A DNA stretch of 64,000 bases. Source: Kalmanozyma brasiliensis GHG001 (lineage: Eukaryota > Basidiomycota > Ustilaginomycetes > Ustilaginales). The stretch lies in the NCBI RefSeq assembly GCF_000497045.1, contig NW_015961981.1, positions 622,401 to 686,400 on the forward strand, given 5' to 3'. Each line of letters starts with the position of its first letter. The stretch's first letter is position 1. This document shows, in pieces, positions 40,728 through 52,400 of this stretch. The notes beneath the pieces were generated by a model. That model made no database searches and was not told the origin of the DNA. It saw only the letters and a list, made by a program, of their open reading frames with translations. The translations under genes were made by a program, and so were the position numbers.

Positions 40728-41819
40728 TTAGCGTGACGTTGGACGAGACCCGATCGCGAAAGCTGCCGCCGCTCCAATGATGTCCTCCACGACCTTGGCA
40801 TCTTCCATATTCCTCGGGCTGTATACCAGACAATAAGTTGGTGGCAGACCAAGAGCCTTGTTCACCCTGGCGCCCTGTGCTGAGGGCATGGAGCTTGATG
40901 TCCACCAGCGAGCGGAACGTGTCGCTGAAGATCGTAGTCGCAGCAGCCACGCGGGCCATCCAATCCAGAACCCTGAGTACGAAGGGAAGCCTGCGAGGGG
41001 ATGCAGCTCTCCCCAGCCTTGCTCTACTACTAACGCAGCATCATCAGGATGCAATGTCATGTGCAGGCTTCCATCTTCTGAGCTTGTTGATGTTGCAGCT
41101 ACCGATCTGGTTGCAGTGTTACAGTGAATGTGGACGAACTCGCCTTTGATCGAAGACAAGAAGCGGCGAGAGAGGCTGGAGGGAAACTGAGCTGAGCGGG
41201 TCGATCGAGAGACGTTTTCGCTACCGGTGACCAATGTGTGCGATACGGCGAAAAGGGCCGTGGAGTGTGATTCGATCTGAGATGGACCGAGACGGAGATG
41301 CGAAGGTCCGGAATCTGCCTCCTTTTGCAGAGCTGACAAGATATGCTGAATCGCTTCCCTTGACTCTGACGCTGACGCTGATGCGCCCTTCGTCTCTGCG
41401 GGCCCAGGTTCTTGGGCAGAACTGCTGTCTGACTTGTTTGAGAAGCTGTCCAGCTGTCGATGTGGAATCGTTCCAGCTGTGAGCGGCCGTGGCCCTTGCC
41501 TTCGTGGAAGAGCAACGCTTGTCGTGAGCTTTCCTACGTCGGAACTCGATCTTGTGGGAAAGAACGACCGTATCAGGCCGCTACTCGTCCATTTGCTGTG
41601 CAGTGATAGAGGCGAGAGCACAAAGTAGTGTATCGACCAGCCGAGGATGTTCTTCGGCAGCGGTCCTCCGGGTAGCGCGACGAAGAGTCGGTAGTCGAGC
41701 CACAGACCCGAGACGATGCGCGAGATGAAGTAGGATGCGAAGATGGAGAGCGTAACAGGAGCTTTGCGGTAGGTCGACAGCACAGCCTGTACAGCGGAGG
41801 ACGAGCGTACTGTGTCCAT
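40728..41819 (-). CDS. DUF5519 (luciferase-like) membrane protein
   Basis: Conserved fungal protein of unknown function. It is a single exon of 363 aa from the ATG at 41819, which has A at -3 and G at +4; an upstream in-frame ATG at 41885 is possible. An N-terminal hydrophobic region (about residues 17-65, with VTLSIFASYFISRIVSGLWL and a second helix ending FVLSPLSL) suggests one or two membrane passes. A polar Ser-rich linker follows. The C-terminal part (about 240-363) resembles the luciferase-domain family DUF5519: EFVHIHCNTATRSVA, SLHMTLHPDDAALVVEQGWG, ELHPLAG and PPTYCLVYSPRNMEDAKVVE. No catalytic residue is established for the family. It is divergent from MCM10. Confidence 0.75.
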   Translation of the reverse strand: MDTVRSSSAVQAVLSTYRKAPVTLSIFASYFISRIVSGLWLDYRLFVALPGGPLPKNILGWSIHYFVLSPLSLHSKWTSSGLIRSFFPTRSSSDVGKLTTSVALPRRQGPRPLTAGTIPHRQLDSFSNKSDSSSAQEPGPAETKGASASASESREAIQHILSALQKEADSGPSHLRLGPSQIESHSTALFAVSHTLVTGSENVSRSTRSAQFPSSLSRRFLSSIKGEFVHIHCNTATRSVAATSTSSEDGSLHMTLHPDDAALVVEQGWGELHPLAGFPSYSGFWIGWPAWLLRLRSSATRSARWWTSSSMPSAQGARVNKALGLPPTYCLVYSPRNMEDAKVVEDIIGAAAAFAIGSRPTSR

Positions 41820-42152
41820 GTTGATGATGCGTTTCGACCACCGATGATTGTGGTGGGAGGGTCGGAAGCTGTGGTGGACCCGCATCGGCGACTTGGCAGA
41901 CTCACCAAAATCTCCACTTTACGCGGTGGCAGCGCGCTTTGTTCGAAACCAACACCCAACACGTCTAAGACACGCGTTCAGGCAATCTCGAACAGGGTCC
42001 TTCTGTCACTCTCACTCTCGCTCTCACCCAATCGCATCCGCACTCCGGCTTCCAACACAGACGGCCCCAGCTCGACGACATCAGCTTAATGAGCTCATTG
42101 GCTCCTCCAGCGATCGCGGGGATTTGCGGCTGAATTCGAGTCGATAGGCGCC
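41820..42152. promoter_or_regulatory. Divergent DUF5519 gene/MCM10 intergenic region
   Basis: 333 bp between the two start codons. It includes a CT-rich stretch (CACTCTCACTCTCGCTCTCAC, near 42010). No other element is seen. Confidence 0.4.
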
Positions 42153-45100
42153 ATGGAAGTGACTAGGACCGCTTCGACCTCGCGAGGCGCCCCTCCGCAG
42201 CAGCCTCGGGCACATGACGATGCTGGTCACAGTAGGCCAGGAAGCGGAGGCCCACCCAACAAACGCCACAAAGCGGACGTCGTAGCGCCATCTTCGCCAT
42301 CCAAGCCCAAGCCGCACGTGCGGCAGTACATCGAACGGGGCAGAATTGTAGACAAGGATGAAGATGCACGACGAGAGGCCTCGTTGCTTTCATTTGCAGA
42401 AGCGCGTGCAAAAGCATCATCCAACTACTCCGCCCCTGATCACGACGGCGCTGGCTTTCAGTATCCGCCCGGATACTCTGGCGACTCGAGCGCACGAGGC
42501 TTGCTGGAACAGATCAAGAATCGCATGGAACAGCGAGCACCGACGCAGAGCAACTTCCTGCAAAAGGCGAAACAGGTACAGCAGTCTTTGCTCGAGAAGC
42601 AGCAGCGTGCGGCCGAGGGCGATAGGCGAAGAAGAGAGGCCGAGAAAAGAGAGAGCGCGAGGAGCTTGGGCTTCGCGGACCAACCCAGAGCGCCTTCGCA
42701 CAATGTTGGTGCGAGCCAGTCGCCGGCGAGAGGCCACGCCTCAGCATCTCAAGGAGCTTTCGCTCGAGCCAAGCAGCAAGCAGCTGAGAGCGAGAGCGAG
42801 TCGGAAGACGACGAGGAAGAGGAACACTATGCGGGCGATCCGGAAAGAGACGAAGACCTGGCCCTGGTCGAGACGCTAAAGCGGGGACCTCGTCCGCTTC
42901 CTCCCAACCCAGACGATCCCAAATGGGAACACATGGAGCCTTACTCTGGCCACCGGCTGCGACACCGCCAGATCCCTCACTCGCAGCTCAAAGAGCACCT
43001 CCGCCATCGCTACCACATCCCACCATCTCTGCTCTACTCGGTAGCACGTCCCTGGCCCATGCGTGCGGATGGACGTGCTGTCAACACGTTCATCCATGGC
43101 GACTACGAAGTGCCTATCGATGGCGACTGGATCGTCATTGCGACGATTGTGGAGAAGAGCGATCTCCTCGTGTCAAAAGGCTTCACAATGAATGCAGGTG
43201 ACGGAAACGACCCTTCATCGAAGGGTCCGACTTCTTCCGCTGCAGACGACGACCCGCTGCTGTTCAAAGACGCTGGCTCGGATGCGAATGGCAAGCTTCG
43301 CCTGGACCTTGAGCCGGGCAACTCGGACGCCTTCGCCGACGCCTCTGCCAAGAAATCCAAGCCCTGGCAACGTCGCAAGGCCGGCGACGTAGAGCTCGAC
43401 GATGAGTACGAAAGCAGGGTTGCGAACGCCAACCTCGTCAACCGCTCTCGCAAATTTGTCGTCCTCAAGCTCGTCGATCTCGGCGTAAACAGCACCCAGG
43501 GCGATGGCACCGGTGCTGCTGGACGAGGAGACAACTATCTCTCCCTCGTCGCCTACGAAGCCGACTCGATCGACACCTCCGTCGTGCACCACAACACCAA
43601 CATCCGGTCCGAGGTGACGGCGGCCATCAGCGCCACCGCCGCCGGAACCAAGAAGTGGATCAACGGCTCGAAAGGCGCGTTCGAGCTGCTATACAAGCAG
43701 GCCGAGGGCACGCTGGTGGCCATCATGAATCCCAAGGTGATGCGTCCCTATGCTCCACGCGGCAAGGGGCGCGATACGGAGAGCAAGATGTTCCGCATCA
43801 CGCCTAGATGTGCCGAGGACTGCTTGATCATCGGCCAAGCGGCGGACTACCGTCGCTGCTCGGCGACTAAGGCCAACGGCGAGCGATGTGGCAGCTTTGT
43901 CGACATCAAAGCGCGAAAGCAGACGGGCACCTCGACGTGCGACTTCCACCTCAGCCGCCATATGGATTCGCTCGCGAGAGGAAGGCCCGAGTTTGCTGCC
44001 AACTCGACGTCGAGGTTTGGCAATGCGAATGGCGCGCCTGGGTCCGGGGTTGGGCCTGCTGCGTCCAACTCCTTCTCTGGCCGCAGAGGCGGCGGGCACG
44101 CAGGAGACCACGACTCAGCGATAAACAAGCTCTCCAGCAAGGACGAGAAGCACGCCAGCAATCCCTTCTCGCGAGCTGCGTTGGCGAAGAAGCTCAATTC
44201 GTCCTTCGACAACGTTGGCGATGGGATGGACAACAACGGCGGCAAGGTGTATGTCTCCCAGTCGCCGCTCGTTTCGGCGTTGGATGCGGACGAGGAGGTG
44301 CGTGCATCGGATCCGTCCAGCTGGAAGTACGACATCAGTGGACGATACGGCCGAGGTAATACCGAGAAGCAAGGCAGACTCAAGAAGCAGATCGAAGAGG
44401 AGCAGCTCATGCGAAAGATCGAGGCTCGCTTTGCTCCACCACCTGCTCGGCCGGCAAAAAGCCAGAGGGATGATGCTGACGGAGACAGCGGGAACGAACA
44501 TGACGGGCCATCAAAGAAGAAGAAGCCACACGAACCGAAAGAATTGGCAGTCCTACCGAACGGTACGGCCGACATGATCAACGCGGCCTACTCGACCATA
44601 GACAAGCGGAAGCAGGTAGCGCAGCAAAAAGCAGCAGCGATCAACGCCAAAAAGCGCAAGTACACAGGTGTTGTCGATACCTCACCTGCAACGAGCGAGT
44701 CGGACTCGTCCAAGCTCAAGTTCATGAACCTCGCCAGCACCTCTGCCAAACGAGCCAACACCCTGCTCGCCGGTCTGCCCATCGCTGGTCTCACCAGGCA
44801 CTCTGCGGACGCGGACACGGCCAACAAGAGCAGCAGCGACTCGCGAAGCAAGCTCCTCTCTCTGGCACAGAACGCTTCAGCCTCGAGCGCGTCCAGCTCA
44901 GAGCCTAGCTTAAAGCTCAAGAGGTCGCATCGGCCCAAGCTGCGTCTGCCAACGGACGAGGTTGGGCGGGTGTCCAAGCTCAAGGTGCTCAGTGGCGAGC
45001 TGGTCAATTTGGACGATTTTGAGGATGATGATTGGGAGGACGATCTTGGCGATCTCAAGGTCCCATCTGCCAAGACAAGCGAGGAGACCGAGGCGTCAGG

Positions 45101-45179
45101 GTCACTGACGGACAAGATCATGCAGCTCCGTTCGCAGCCACATGCCGAGGAGGACGATTCAGACCTCGAGATCATTTGA
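42153..45179 (+). CDS. MCM10: DNA replication factor Mcm10
   Basis: Replication initiation and fork protein that binds ssDNA, MCM2-7 and polymerase alpha. It is a single exon of 1008 aa. Residues 1-300 are charged and low in complexity, with coiled-coil-like Glu/Arg stretches. The conserved internal domain starts near residue 318 (EVPIDGDWIVIATIVEKSDL), with the OB fold continuing through KFVVLKLVDLGVN to NPKVMRPYAPRGKG. A CCCH zinc finger (C-x9-C-x16-C-x2-H, about residues 568-599) reads RRCSATKANGERC to TSTCDFHL. Between OB strands is an insertion of about 100 residues rich in Ser/Asp/Lys. The C-terminal third is disordered and ends in acidic patches (DDFEDDDWEDDLGDL). It is convergent with VPS35. 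Confidence 0.94.
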   Translation: MEVTRTASTSRGAPPQQPRAHDDAGHSRPGSGGPPNKRHKADVVAPSSPSKPKPHVRQYIERGRIVDKDEDARREASLLSFAEARAKASSNYSAPDHDGAGFQYPPGYSGDSSARGLLEQIKNRMEQRAPTQSNFLQKAKQVQQSLLEKQQRAAEGDRRRREAEKRESARSLGFADQPRAPSHNVGASQSPARGHASASQGAFARAKQQAAESESESEDDEEEEHYAGDPERDEDLALVETLKRGPRPLPPNPDDPKWEHMEPYSGHRLRHRQIPHSQLKEHLRHRYHIPPSLLYSVARPWPMRADGRAVNTFIHGDYEVPIDGDWIVIATIVEKSDLLVSKGFTMNAGDGNDPSSKGPTSSAADDDPLLFKDAGSDANGKLRLDLEPGNSDAFADASAKKSKPWQRRKAGDVELDDEYESRVANANLVNRSRKFVVLKLVDLGVNSTQGDGTGAAGRGDNYLSLVAYEADSIDTSVVHHNTNIRSEVTAAISATAAGTKKWINGSKGAFELLYKQAEGTLVAIMNPKVMRPYAPRGKGRDTESKMFRITPRCAEDCLIIGQAADYRRCSATKANGERCGSFVDIKARKQTGTSTCDFHLSRHMDSLARGRPEFAANSTSRFGNANGAPGSGVGPAASNSFSGRRGGGHAGDHDSAINKLSSKDEKHASNPFSRAALAKKLNSSFDNVGDGMDNNGGKVYVSQSPLVSALDADEEVRASDPSSWKYDISGRYGRGNTEKQGRLKKQIEEEQLMRKIEARFAPPPARPAKSQRDDADGDSGNEHDGPSKKKKPHEPKELAVLPNGTADMINAAYSTIDKRKQVAQQKAAAINAKKRKYTGVVDTSPATSESDSSKLKFMNLASTSAKRANTLLAGLPIAGLTRHSADADTANKSSSDSRSKLLSLAQNASASSASSSEPSLKLKRSHRPKLRLPTDEVGRVSKLKVLSGELVNLDDFEDDDWEDDLGDLKVPSAKTSEETEASGSLTDKIMQLRSQPHAEEDDSDLEII

Positions 45180-45451
45180 CAAGCCGGCGCACATTGTCCC
45201 CTAGCTACTGGTTTTGCAGCTGTCGGCGCTTCCTGCAGTTGGGCTGAGACAGGCTCCAATCATCTCAAAAAATCCAGTCTCAGTTGGCGGCATTTGCCTG
45301 TATGTGTGACCCCGCTTGTTGATCTGAGCTTGACAGCATGCGACCGCATACAAGAGTGCCACGACAACAGCTTCTCACGAGTTTCACACAAGCAGACTGT
45401 AATCTGATCAAACATATGAATGCGATTATGTCAACGCCCGCAACTGCTACC
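45180..45451. other. Convergent 3' ends of MCM10 and VPS35
   Basis: 272 bp shared by the two 3' UTRs. Nothing distinctive. Confidence 0.5.
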
Positions 45452-48400
45452 TTACTTGACGCCAAACTTGGTGAGACTCGGTCCGATCTGCACCGCGCCC
45501 CAATCAGCCGACTTGGCAGCTGCACCATCCGTACTCGTCTGCGGGTTCGCATTAGCCAACGACAACGCAGCGGCCTCCTTCCTGGTCTTAATATACTGCA
45601 ACTGTGCCTTAAAGTGTCTCAAACAGCTGTCCGGTGTAGTAGGCAATTCCAGGAAGCCACCACCCACGATCGCGGGATGCGAAGTCACTGGCGCACCCCC
45701 TGTCCCACCCGGGCCATGCGCACCATCGGCTTCCGCGGTCATGAGCGAATCCAGCCCGTTCGAAATGAGCTCCACCAAAGAATTGATGTACTTGGGCGCC
45801 ACCGCTTCCACCTGCTGCTCAAAGTAGTACAGATACTGGTCGAGCGCCGAGCAGAAGATCTCGACGGTGCTGCGCTCGTCGATGCAGCTGTTGGCGATGC
45901 GGAGCGATTTCTGGAGGCATTCGAGGACGCGTTTGCCATCTTTGAGCAGAATCGGCTTGCTCTCCTTGGCAGCGCTACCTCCGTTGCCCGGCGTGGTGGT
46001 GGTGCTAGCGGCAACGCTGTTGTTCGCTGCCGTGTTGCCAGTGGCGGAAGAAGAGCTAGTAGCAGGACCGGACGGATGTCCCGGCGTCTCGGTCTGCCAC
46101 CACAGGTGACTGGCCATCATGACCGCAGCAGCCTGGTGCGGCTTCTTGAGCAGCTTGGCGCCATGCAGCGCCGCCTTGGTGATGAGCGTGTCGTAGTTGT
46201 CGGTGCCGAACACGCGAGCCGTTTGCAGGGTGCTGATGATCAACCCGATGGCGTGGAGCTGTGCGCGAGACTCCGAGATGGACTCCTCGTAGATCGTGAA
46301 CGACTGCACGTAGAACTCGTACGCGAGCTCTTCGAAGCCGCTCTCGTCTGCCGACTGCGCAGCGAGCAGGAACAGCCGAAGGCAAATGTCCGACGACTCG
46401 ACCTTGTTGTACAGGATCGAGATGACCTGGTGGATGAACTTGTACAGCGTCAGCATCTTGGTCTCCCAATTTGGCTCCTTCCTCTCGCGCAGCTTGTAGC
46501 GGCGTGCCAGCTTGAGGGCAGAGGTGATGAGAGGTGGCAGTGTAAATTTGATGCGTTCGCCGCCGTCGACAAAGTGCTTGCGTGCGGTCTGCAGCAAACT
46601 GAATTGCGTCTCGAGCTCGTCGGCACGGAAGAGATGGATCATGCGAGCGATCCAACCTTGCTCCTCGGCCATCTCCTCCATGTCGAACTGCATCATGTGG
46701 TGGCGACCCATGCCTCGGGATCCAGCACCGTACATGCCTTGGGCCATCCTCGGGTCGCCGCCAGCATAGTGGCCATAGCCGCCGCCGTAGCCACCCTGAC
46801 TGCCGGAACCTCCAGCGCCCATATGCACGCCGCCGTGAGGCATGCCGCCCATGATCGCGTCTTTGTGATCGCGAATGATGGGGGCACACAGGTCGAGCAC
46901 GCCGCTGACATCCTCGGGCGTCGACATGACGGTCTCGTTGCGCAGGACCGACATGACGACGGCCTGTGCGATCGATTTGCGTGTCGTGTATGGCTGCACC
47001 GAGAGGAGCGAAAGGTACGATGGCAACGCCAGCAGCGTCAAGACCGTGAGGTACGAGTTGATGGGCGAGAGGAGCAGCGAGTTGAGGTTGGTGGTGGTCG
47101 CGGGGCTGTGCAGGTCGGGGCTCTGCTCGAACTCGACCACCTTTTCGCGTGCGAAGGCGAGCACCTGGTCGACGTACTCGAGCTTGTCGGGGTAGCAGCT
47201 GAGCGAGAGGTTGGCGAGCGAGACGAGCAGTGCCGTGATGTCTTGGATGATGAGGTCCGGGCGTGCACGGATGAGCTGGACGATCTGCTCCCAGAAGACC
47301 TCGAAGAGACGCACATCCTCGGGGATGCCTCTGAATTTGCCCACCGGCTTTTCTGATACGGCTGGTGGGCGAGGTGCTTGCGATTGTGCGGGTGCCGCTG
47401 CCTTTTCAGCATCGCCGTTGGCTGGCGCTCCGTTGGCGTTGTCACCCGTGCTGAAGCCTGCGGAGGGGAACTCTTGAGCGCGAGCGTTGTGCCCGTCGTT
47501 AGCGGCGCCTCCTGCTGTCGAGGTGGCTCGGGTCTCTGCGGTGTGCTGCGCGCTACTTGCGTCTGTTCCGTCGTCGGTCTGCGACGCCCACGTGGCGGAC
47601 GCAGACGCAGATACGGCGCCAGTGCCGCTGCCGCCCGTCGAGCCCCATGCGTCCTCATCGAGACCTTCTGGGACGCTGCGGAAGACGGGCTCTTCGGAGC
47701 TGTGGGTGGCCACGTTAGGTGCAGCGGCCGAGTCTCTGTCCGCTGACGACATTCCGAAGCCGCTTGCTTCGACTGGTGGTGGCGGCATCGAGCGAAGATC
47801 TGCGCCGGTAGGTGATGCGGGTTCAGCGATGTCGGCAGCCTTGGCTTTTGGATCCCCCGAGGCGGTGACTTCGTCCCATACGGAGCCAGGCCCAGCGCTC
47901 TGTCCCGTCATCCTCATCTGTCGCGTCTTTTCGGCCAGACGGCGGCTCGCTTCCTCCTCTTGCCTCTTGATCTCTTCCGGGCTGTCGTTCTCTGCTTCGC
48001 GTGCTGCATAGGCGGCGAGGCGGTCAATGAGGGCAATGACGATCTGCTTGATGTTGACTTTTGGATGCAGAGCCGCACATGCCGAGAGGAAAGGACCCAA
48101 GGTGCGGAGGTGGAAATCGTCGGGAAAGACTTGGATGACGACCTCCATGAGATACTCTTGTGCGATGACGTCCTTGCAGTTGACCACTTGCTCGAGGATA
48201 GATGGCAAGATGGTGCGTTGGTACATTTCGAGGTCGACGCCTTCGAGCTGGCTGAGTCGGACGAGGTTGGTGCCAACAAGGATGCGCAGCTCTTTGCGTT
48301 CCATCTCGCGCTTCTCACGGTCTCTGGAGTGGCCTTGGTGTTGCAGACGGACCCAGAGCTTGTTCATCTCGATGAAATTGGTGAGGACGAAGCCGATGCT

Positions 48401-48996
48401 GTCTTGGAGGTTGCCGCCTGGTCCCATGTCTTGGCCGACGGGGAGGTAGTCGCGAGTGGCGCCGCTGAGATAGTGACGGAGGAAGAGACCTCGGGTCGGA
48501 TGCTGAACACCTCGACTCATCTCCATGACGTCCTTCATGATTTCCTTGATGGGAGCGTCGGGTATCGACATGTAGACGCTTCCGACGGTGATCATGAGAT
48601 AGAGTCGGGGCACGATGTTGCCGCAGTACTGTACAAGCTCGTATAGGTCGGCGAGGTGGTGTTTGCCGGTCGAATGGGCATCGTAGAGGTAGATGGAGAG
48701 ATGTCGTAGCGCATCGAAGACGGCCATGTCTGTTTGGCAGCGAGGTATCACAATATAGGCATGTCAGTGGCATGTTAGAATGCAAGGCAGGGGGCAGCTG
48801 ATGTCGCAGCGGCTTACTTACACAGCTCGTAGTAGTTCTTTGGGGATAGCGATGACGTCCTCAGCTCCGAGAGCATAGTGGAAGCGCTCTTGAGCGCATC
48901 CATGACTTGGTCCGCATCGAGGCATCGCTTCATCTGCACGAGCTGCACCTTAACCACGTTGAGGGCCTCGGAGAGGACCTTGGCCGAGTCGTCCAT
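45452..48996 (-). CDS. VPS35: Retromer subunit Vps35
   Basis: Alpha-solenoid scaffold of the retromer, which recycles receptors from endosomes. There are two exons: 48996-48822 and 48729-45452, separated by a 92-nt intron (GTAAGT..ACAG). The junction gives [20 protein letters not shown], the conserved Vps35 sequence, and the 1150-aa protein carries the Vps26-binding motif PRLYLM at residues 99-104. The N-terminal helices are typical ([20 protein letters not shown]). It is longer than yeast Vps35 (944 aa) because of a roughly 200-residue Ala/Ser/Pro/Gly-rich insertion after [14 protein letters not shown], plus a Gly/Met/His-rich loop later on ([20 protein letters not shown]). The C-terminal solenoid ([20 protein letters not shown]) is intact. 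It is upstream of SEC24 in the same orientation but separated by 500 bp. Confidence 0.96.
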
Positions 48997-49497
48997 CGCT
49001 GCAGAAGGCGAGGCTGATTGACGAAGCTGGCCCTTGACTGAGGCAGCTCGTCCAACTCGATAGGTGCAAAGAGGATGCGGATGGCGAGGTGAGGTGAGTG
49101 TACGATGTTAAGCAGGCGCGTTGAGGGAGTCTCAGGATCTGTGCACGCGCTTGCCGGTATTTCGGAGAGGGGTCAACGCTCGAGAGTGTCTCGGCTGTGT
49201 GCTGAGGTGGAGAAAGAACACGAGCACAAGCCAGCACGCAGGGCCAAAATTTACAAATGTTAACACGTTCACAAGACCCAAGACGATGCTCAACTCACAC
49301 TATCGACCATCCGATTGATCACGGAGCAAGAACGGTAGTAGCACACAGAGGGTAAGGCACTCACAGCAGGTCACGGAGGAGCACATGAGATTTCTAGATG
49401 TGCATTGCATTCGAAGTGCTCTGTCAAGGTGACTACAGTTCCAATGGGGTAACCCTCCTGCGACGATGGCGAGCTGTAAGCGGAGCAGCTACGATCT
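48997..49497. other. Intergenic region between VPS35 and SEC24
   Basis: 501 bp that hold the VPS35 promoter and the SEC24 3' UTR. No gene or repeat is recognised. Confidence 0.45.
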
Positions 49498-52400
49498 TTA
49501 TGAGGAAAACCACGAAGACGACTCCTCCTTACCCGAAGTCATATCCGAGCTGATGATGCGGTGGACATGGCAAAGGTAGTCGACGTAGCTCATCGCGTCG
49601 TTGTTCTGGTCCTCCACCAGGCTGTTGGCAAGTTCCACCTCGGTTCCATCGCGGTTCTGTCGAGCGATGAGCACCGGCAACTCGGGCTTATTCCTCTGCA
49701 CCGCAAACGACTGGATCATCGCGCGAACCTGCTTGGAGAGCTTGGTCGGCAGTTTCGGCAAGCGAGTCATGCGAGCGTCGATCTCTTCCAACGAGTTGAC
49801 ACCGTACAGGTCCTCCAGCAGACGCGGGTTGACGTTGGCGCCGAGCCACAAGATGCACATCTCGCCGTTCTCGAGCAAGTAAGCACCGTGACCTTCCATG
49901 CGCAGGTACGAAGGTCGCATCAGCGCAGGTGTCTTGATGCGCGTGCCGTCCACCGTGGTCCCATCGGGCTGCTGAATCTGGATCGGCGAGCCGTCGGCAT
50001 CCGACATCGTATGCAGCGCGATCATGCGTGGGTAGAGCATCGACATGATGGCCGAGACACCCTGTGCGCGGAAGAAGCGCATGTAGAAGGCGCGCACATC
50101 CGACGTCACGTTGCCGCCCTTGATGCACTTGGTCTTGTTGATCGCCAGAGCATACAGCGGGAACAGCTTGAAGCTCTCTGGCAGAATCAGCTGGCCTGGG
50201 CTGGTGGACGAGGCGCAGTTCCGGCGGTATGCCAGCAGGATCTTGACGCACTTGTCCGTGAGATAGTGGCGGACCTCTTTGAGCGGCTTGGCGTGCGCCA
50301 ACGACACCACCTCCTTGCTGTAGTACGCCACAGCGCTGTCCATATCGGCGTAGCGGAAGACGTTGCCCAGCAGCGATGTGACGGGCACAGCAATGTTGTG
50401 ACATCGCACACGTCGTTCTCCCTGCGCTGTAGTGTAGAGAACAGCACACTGGAAGTGGGCTTCGTGCTTTTCGTCGAGCTTGCCGTCGTGCTTGACCAGC
50501 GCTGCGATACACTTGTCCGCATCCATGGTGCCGAGTTCGAGATCGGTCGAGTTGCGCTGGAAGAAGTTGCCAAAGTGGTCGGCGACGCGGAGACCGTTGG
50601 AGCAACGCAGGCGCATCGTGACATTGTAGGCGGTCTCGCGCAGCACGGTGCGTCGAACCTCGCTTTGCAGTCGGATGCCGTCTCGCACAGGATCGAAGCG
50701 CGGGTGGAAGAAGACATCTCCACCCGTGAAGCCAGGCAGCACGCCGATGGTGGCCACGTCAATGTACTGCGAAGGGAAGAAGAAGAGGTTGATACCGATG
50801 CCTGCGTCGACGCACTCCTCGGCCACGCCGCGGTAGAAGCCGTCCTGAGGAACGAAGAGGTTCTTCTCCTTGTCGGTTCCGTACAGCTTGGTGTCCTCGC
50901 GGTGCTTGAGCGCACCCGGTCCGACGGTAGGGATAGTAGACAAGAAGATGTTGGCCTGACCACCAATGGTGGACAACGCTGCCTGAGCTCCCCGTACCGC
51001 GGCGCCAAGAGCAGCATCACCGACCATGTTCTCAGCGAACATGCTTGGAAGTTGGTCGAGAAGACCCTCGATCAGGTGACGAGACTCCCACACATCGGCA
51101 AGCAAGCCATCGCTGATGGGTACGAAGGGCTCGTCAATGTCACCGACCACGAGCATCTGCGCCTGGTCCAGCTCTGGGGCCAGATTGTAAAAGTGAAGAG
51201 CACGGTCGAAGGTGAGGATGGCGACGCGTGCGCCTTCTACGAGACCAAAACCGGGGCCGGCAGTGGCATCAGCGTCTGGCGCGCCGTTTGTTCCTTGCTC
51301 TGCCGCGCTCTCTTTCGGACCATAGAGCGTCTCTCGGATGGCGGCCACGGAGCTGGCCAAGGCGCCCGATCGGACGGCACTGTAGCTCACGTCGATGGCA
51401 AAGAAGTAGGTGAGAGGTCGAGGTGCACGCACCGTTGTGCGGCCCTTGCCAAGCTGAAGTCCACTAAGCGCGTCGTTGGCGGCTTTCGTGGCGCTTTTGG
51501 CGGCCTGCGCGCCCTGACCGGAGAGACCGAGCGTGGTGCCCTCGTAGTCCTTTGCGTCTGCCTTTGGTTCGAGCTTGGCGGTCTCTGTGCGAGTGCTCGC
51601 CGGCGCCACGGGGAGCAGCACGGAGGCAGGCGGTGTCGACTGCACGGCCCAGTACTCTTTTGGCACAGCAAAGTCGATGGATCCGCGCGAGAGCTCAGGC
51701 CGTTGATCAAAATCGACTCGTCGACCACTCATGTCGAGGTTGCAGAAGTAGTCGGCAGCCACCTCGGTGGCCGTTCCGCAGAGGTTGCAGGTCCATTTTT
51801 GACCGCCCTCGACGAAGACACACCATGCATTGATGTAGGCTCGGCATCGCTTGCAGCGTGGCGGACCGCTCTCGCCGAAGGTTGCGACGGGGATAGGCGC
51901 CTCGTCCGCACGAAGCTGTCCGAAGGGCTGCAACAGCACAGCGAGGGGGAGCTGCGAGGTGGTGGCGAGTTCGTCGGTGGCTGGCATGCTGTAGGTGGTG
52001 AGTCGCAGATGCTTGGGAGAGCAGTTGCCTTGGTCGACGGCGGCAAAGCTGGTGGTGCTCAGCGGCATGCCACCGCGTCCGCAGGTAGCAAACCACTCCT
52101 TGTCGAAGAACTCCTGGTCAGCATCCTGCATCTCGACGGGGCTTGGGATCTGATCCGGGTCGATCTTGCTGCGAGGTCCTGCGAATCGCTGTCCGGCTTG
52201 ATGAGGCGGTTGCGCGATACCAACGTTGCCGGCGCCGGCGCCACCTCCCAGCGCTGCCTGCATGCCTGGCACGCTGCTCTGTGGGTTGTTGGGCATGTTG
52301 GGCCGCGCTGCTGCCTGGGTCTGGTTCATCATGGCGCGGTTGTGAGCAGCCTGGGCGGGCGAGATCATGTTTCGTTGCCCGGGCATCTGATCGAGCGCCG

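Noticed and set aside
45338..47356. 672-codon ORF opposite VPS35
   Set aside because: It is an antisense shadow with Arg/His/Leu-rich nonsense composition.
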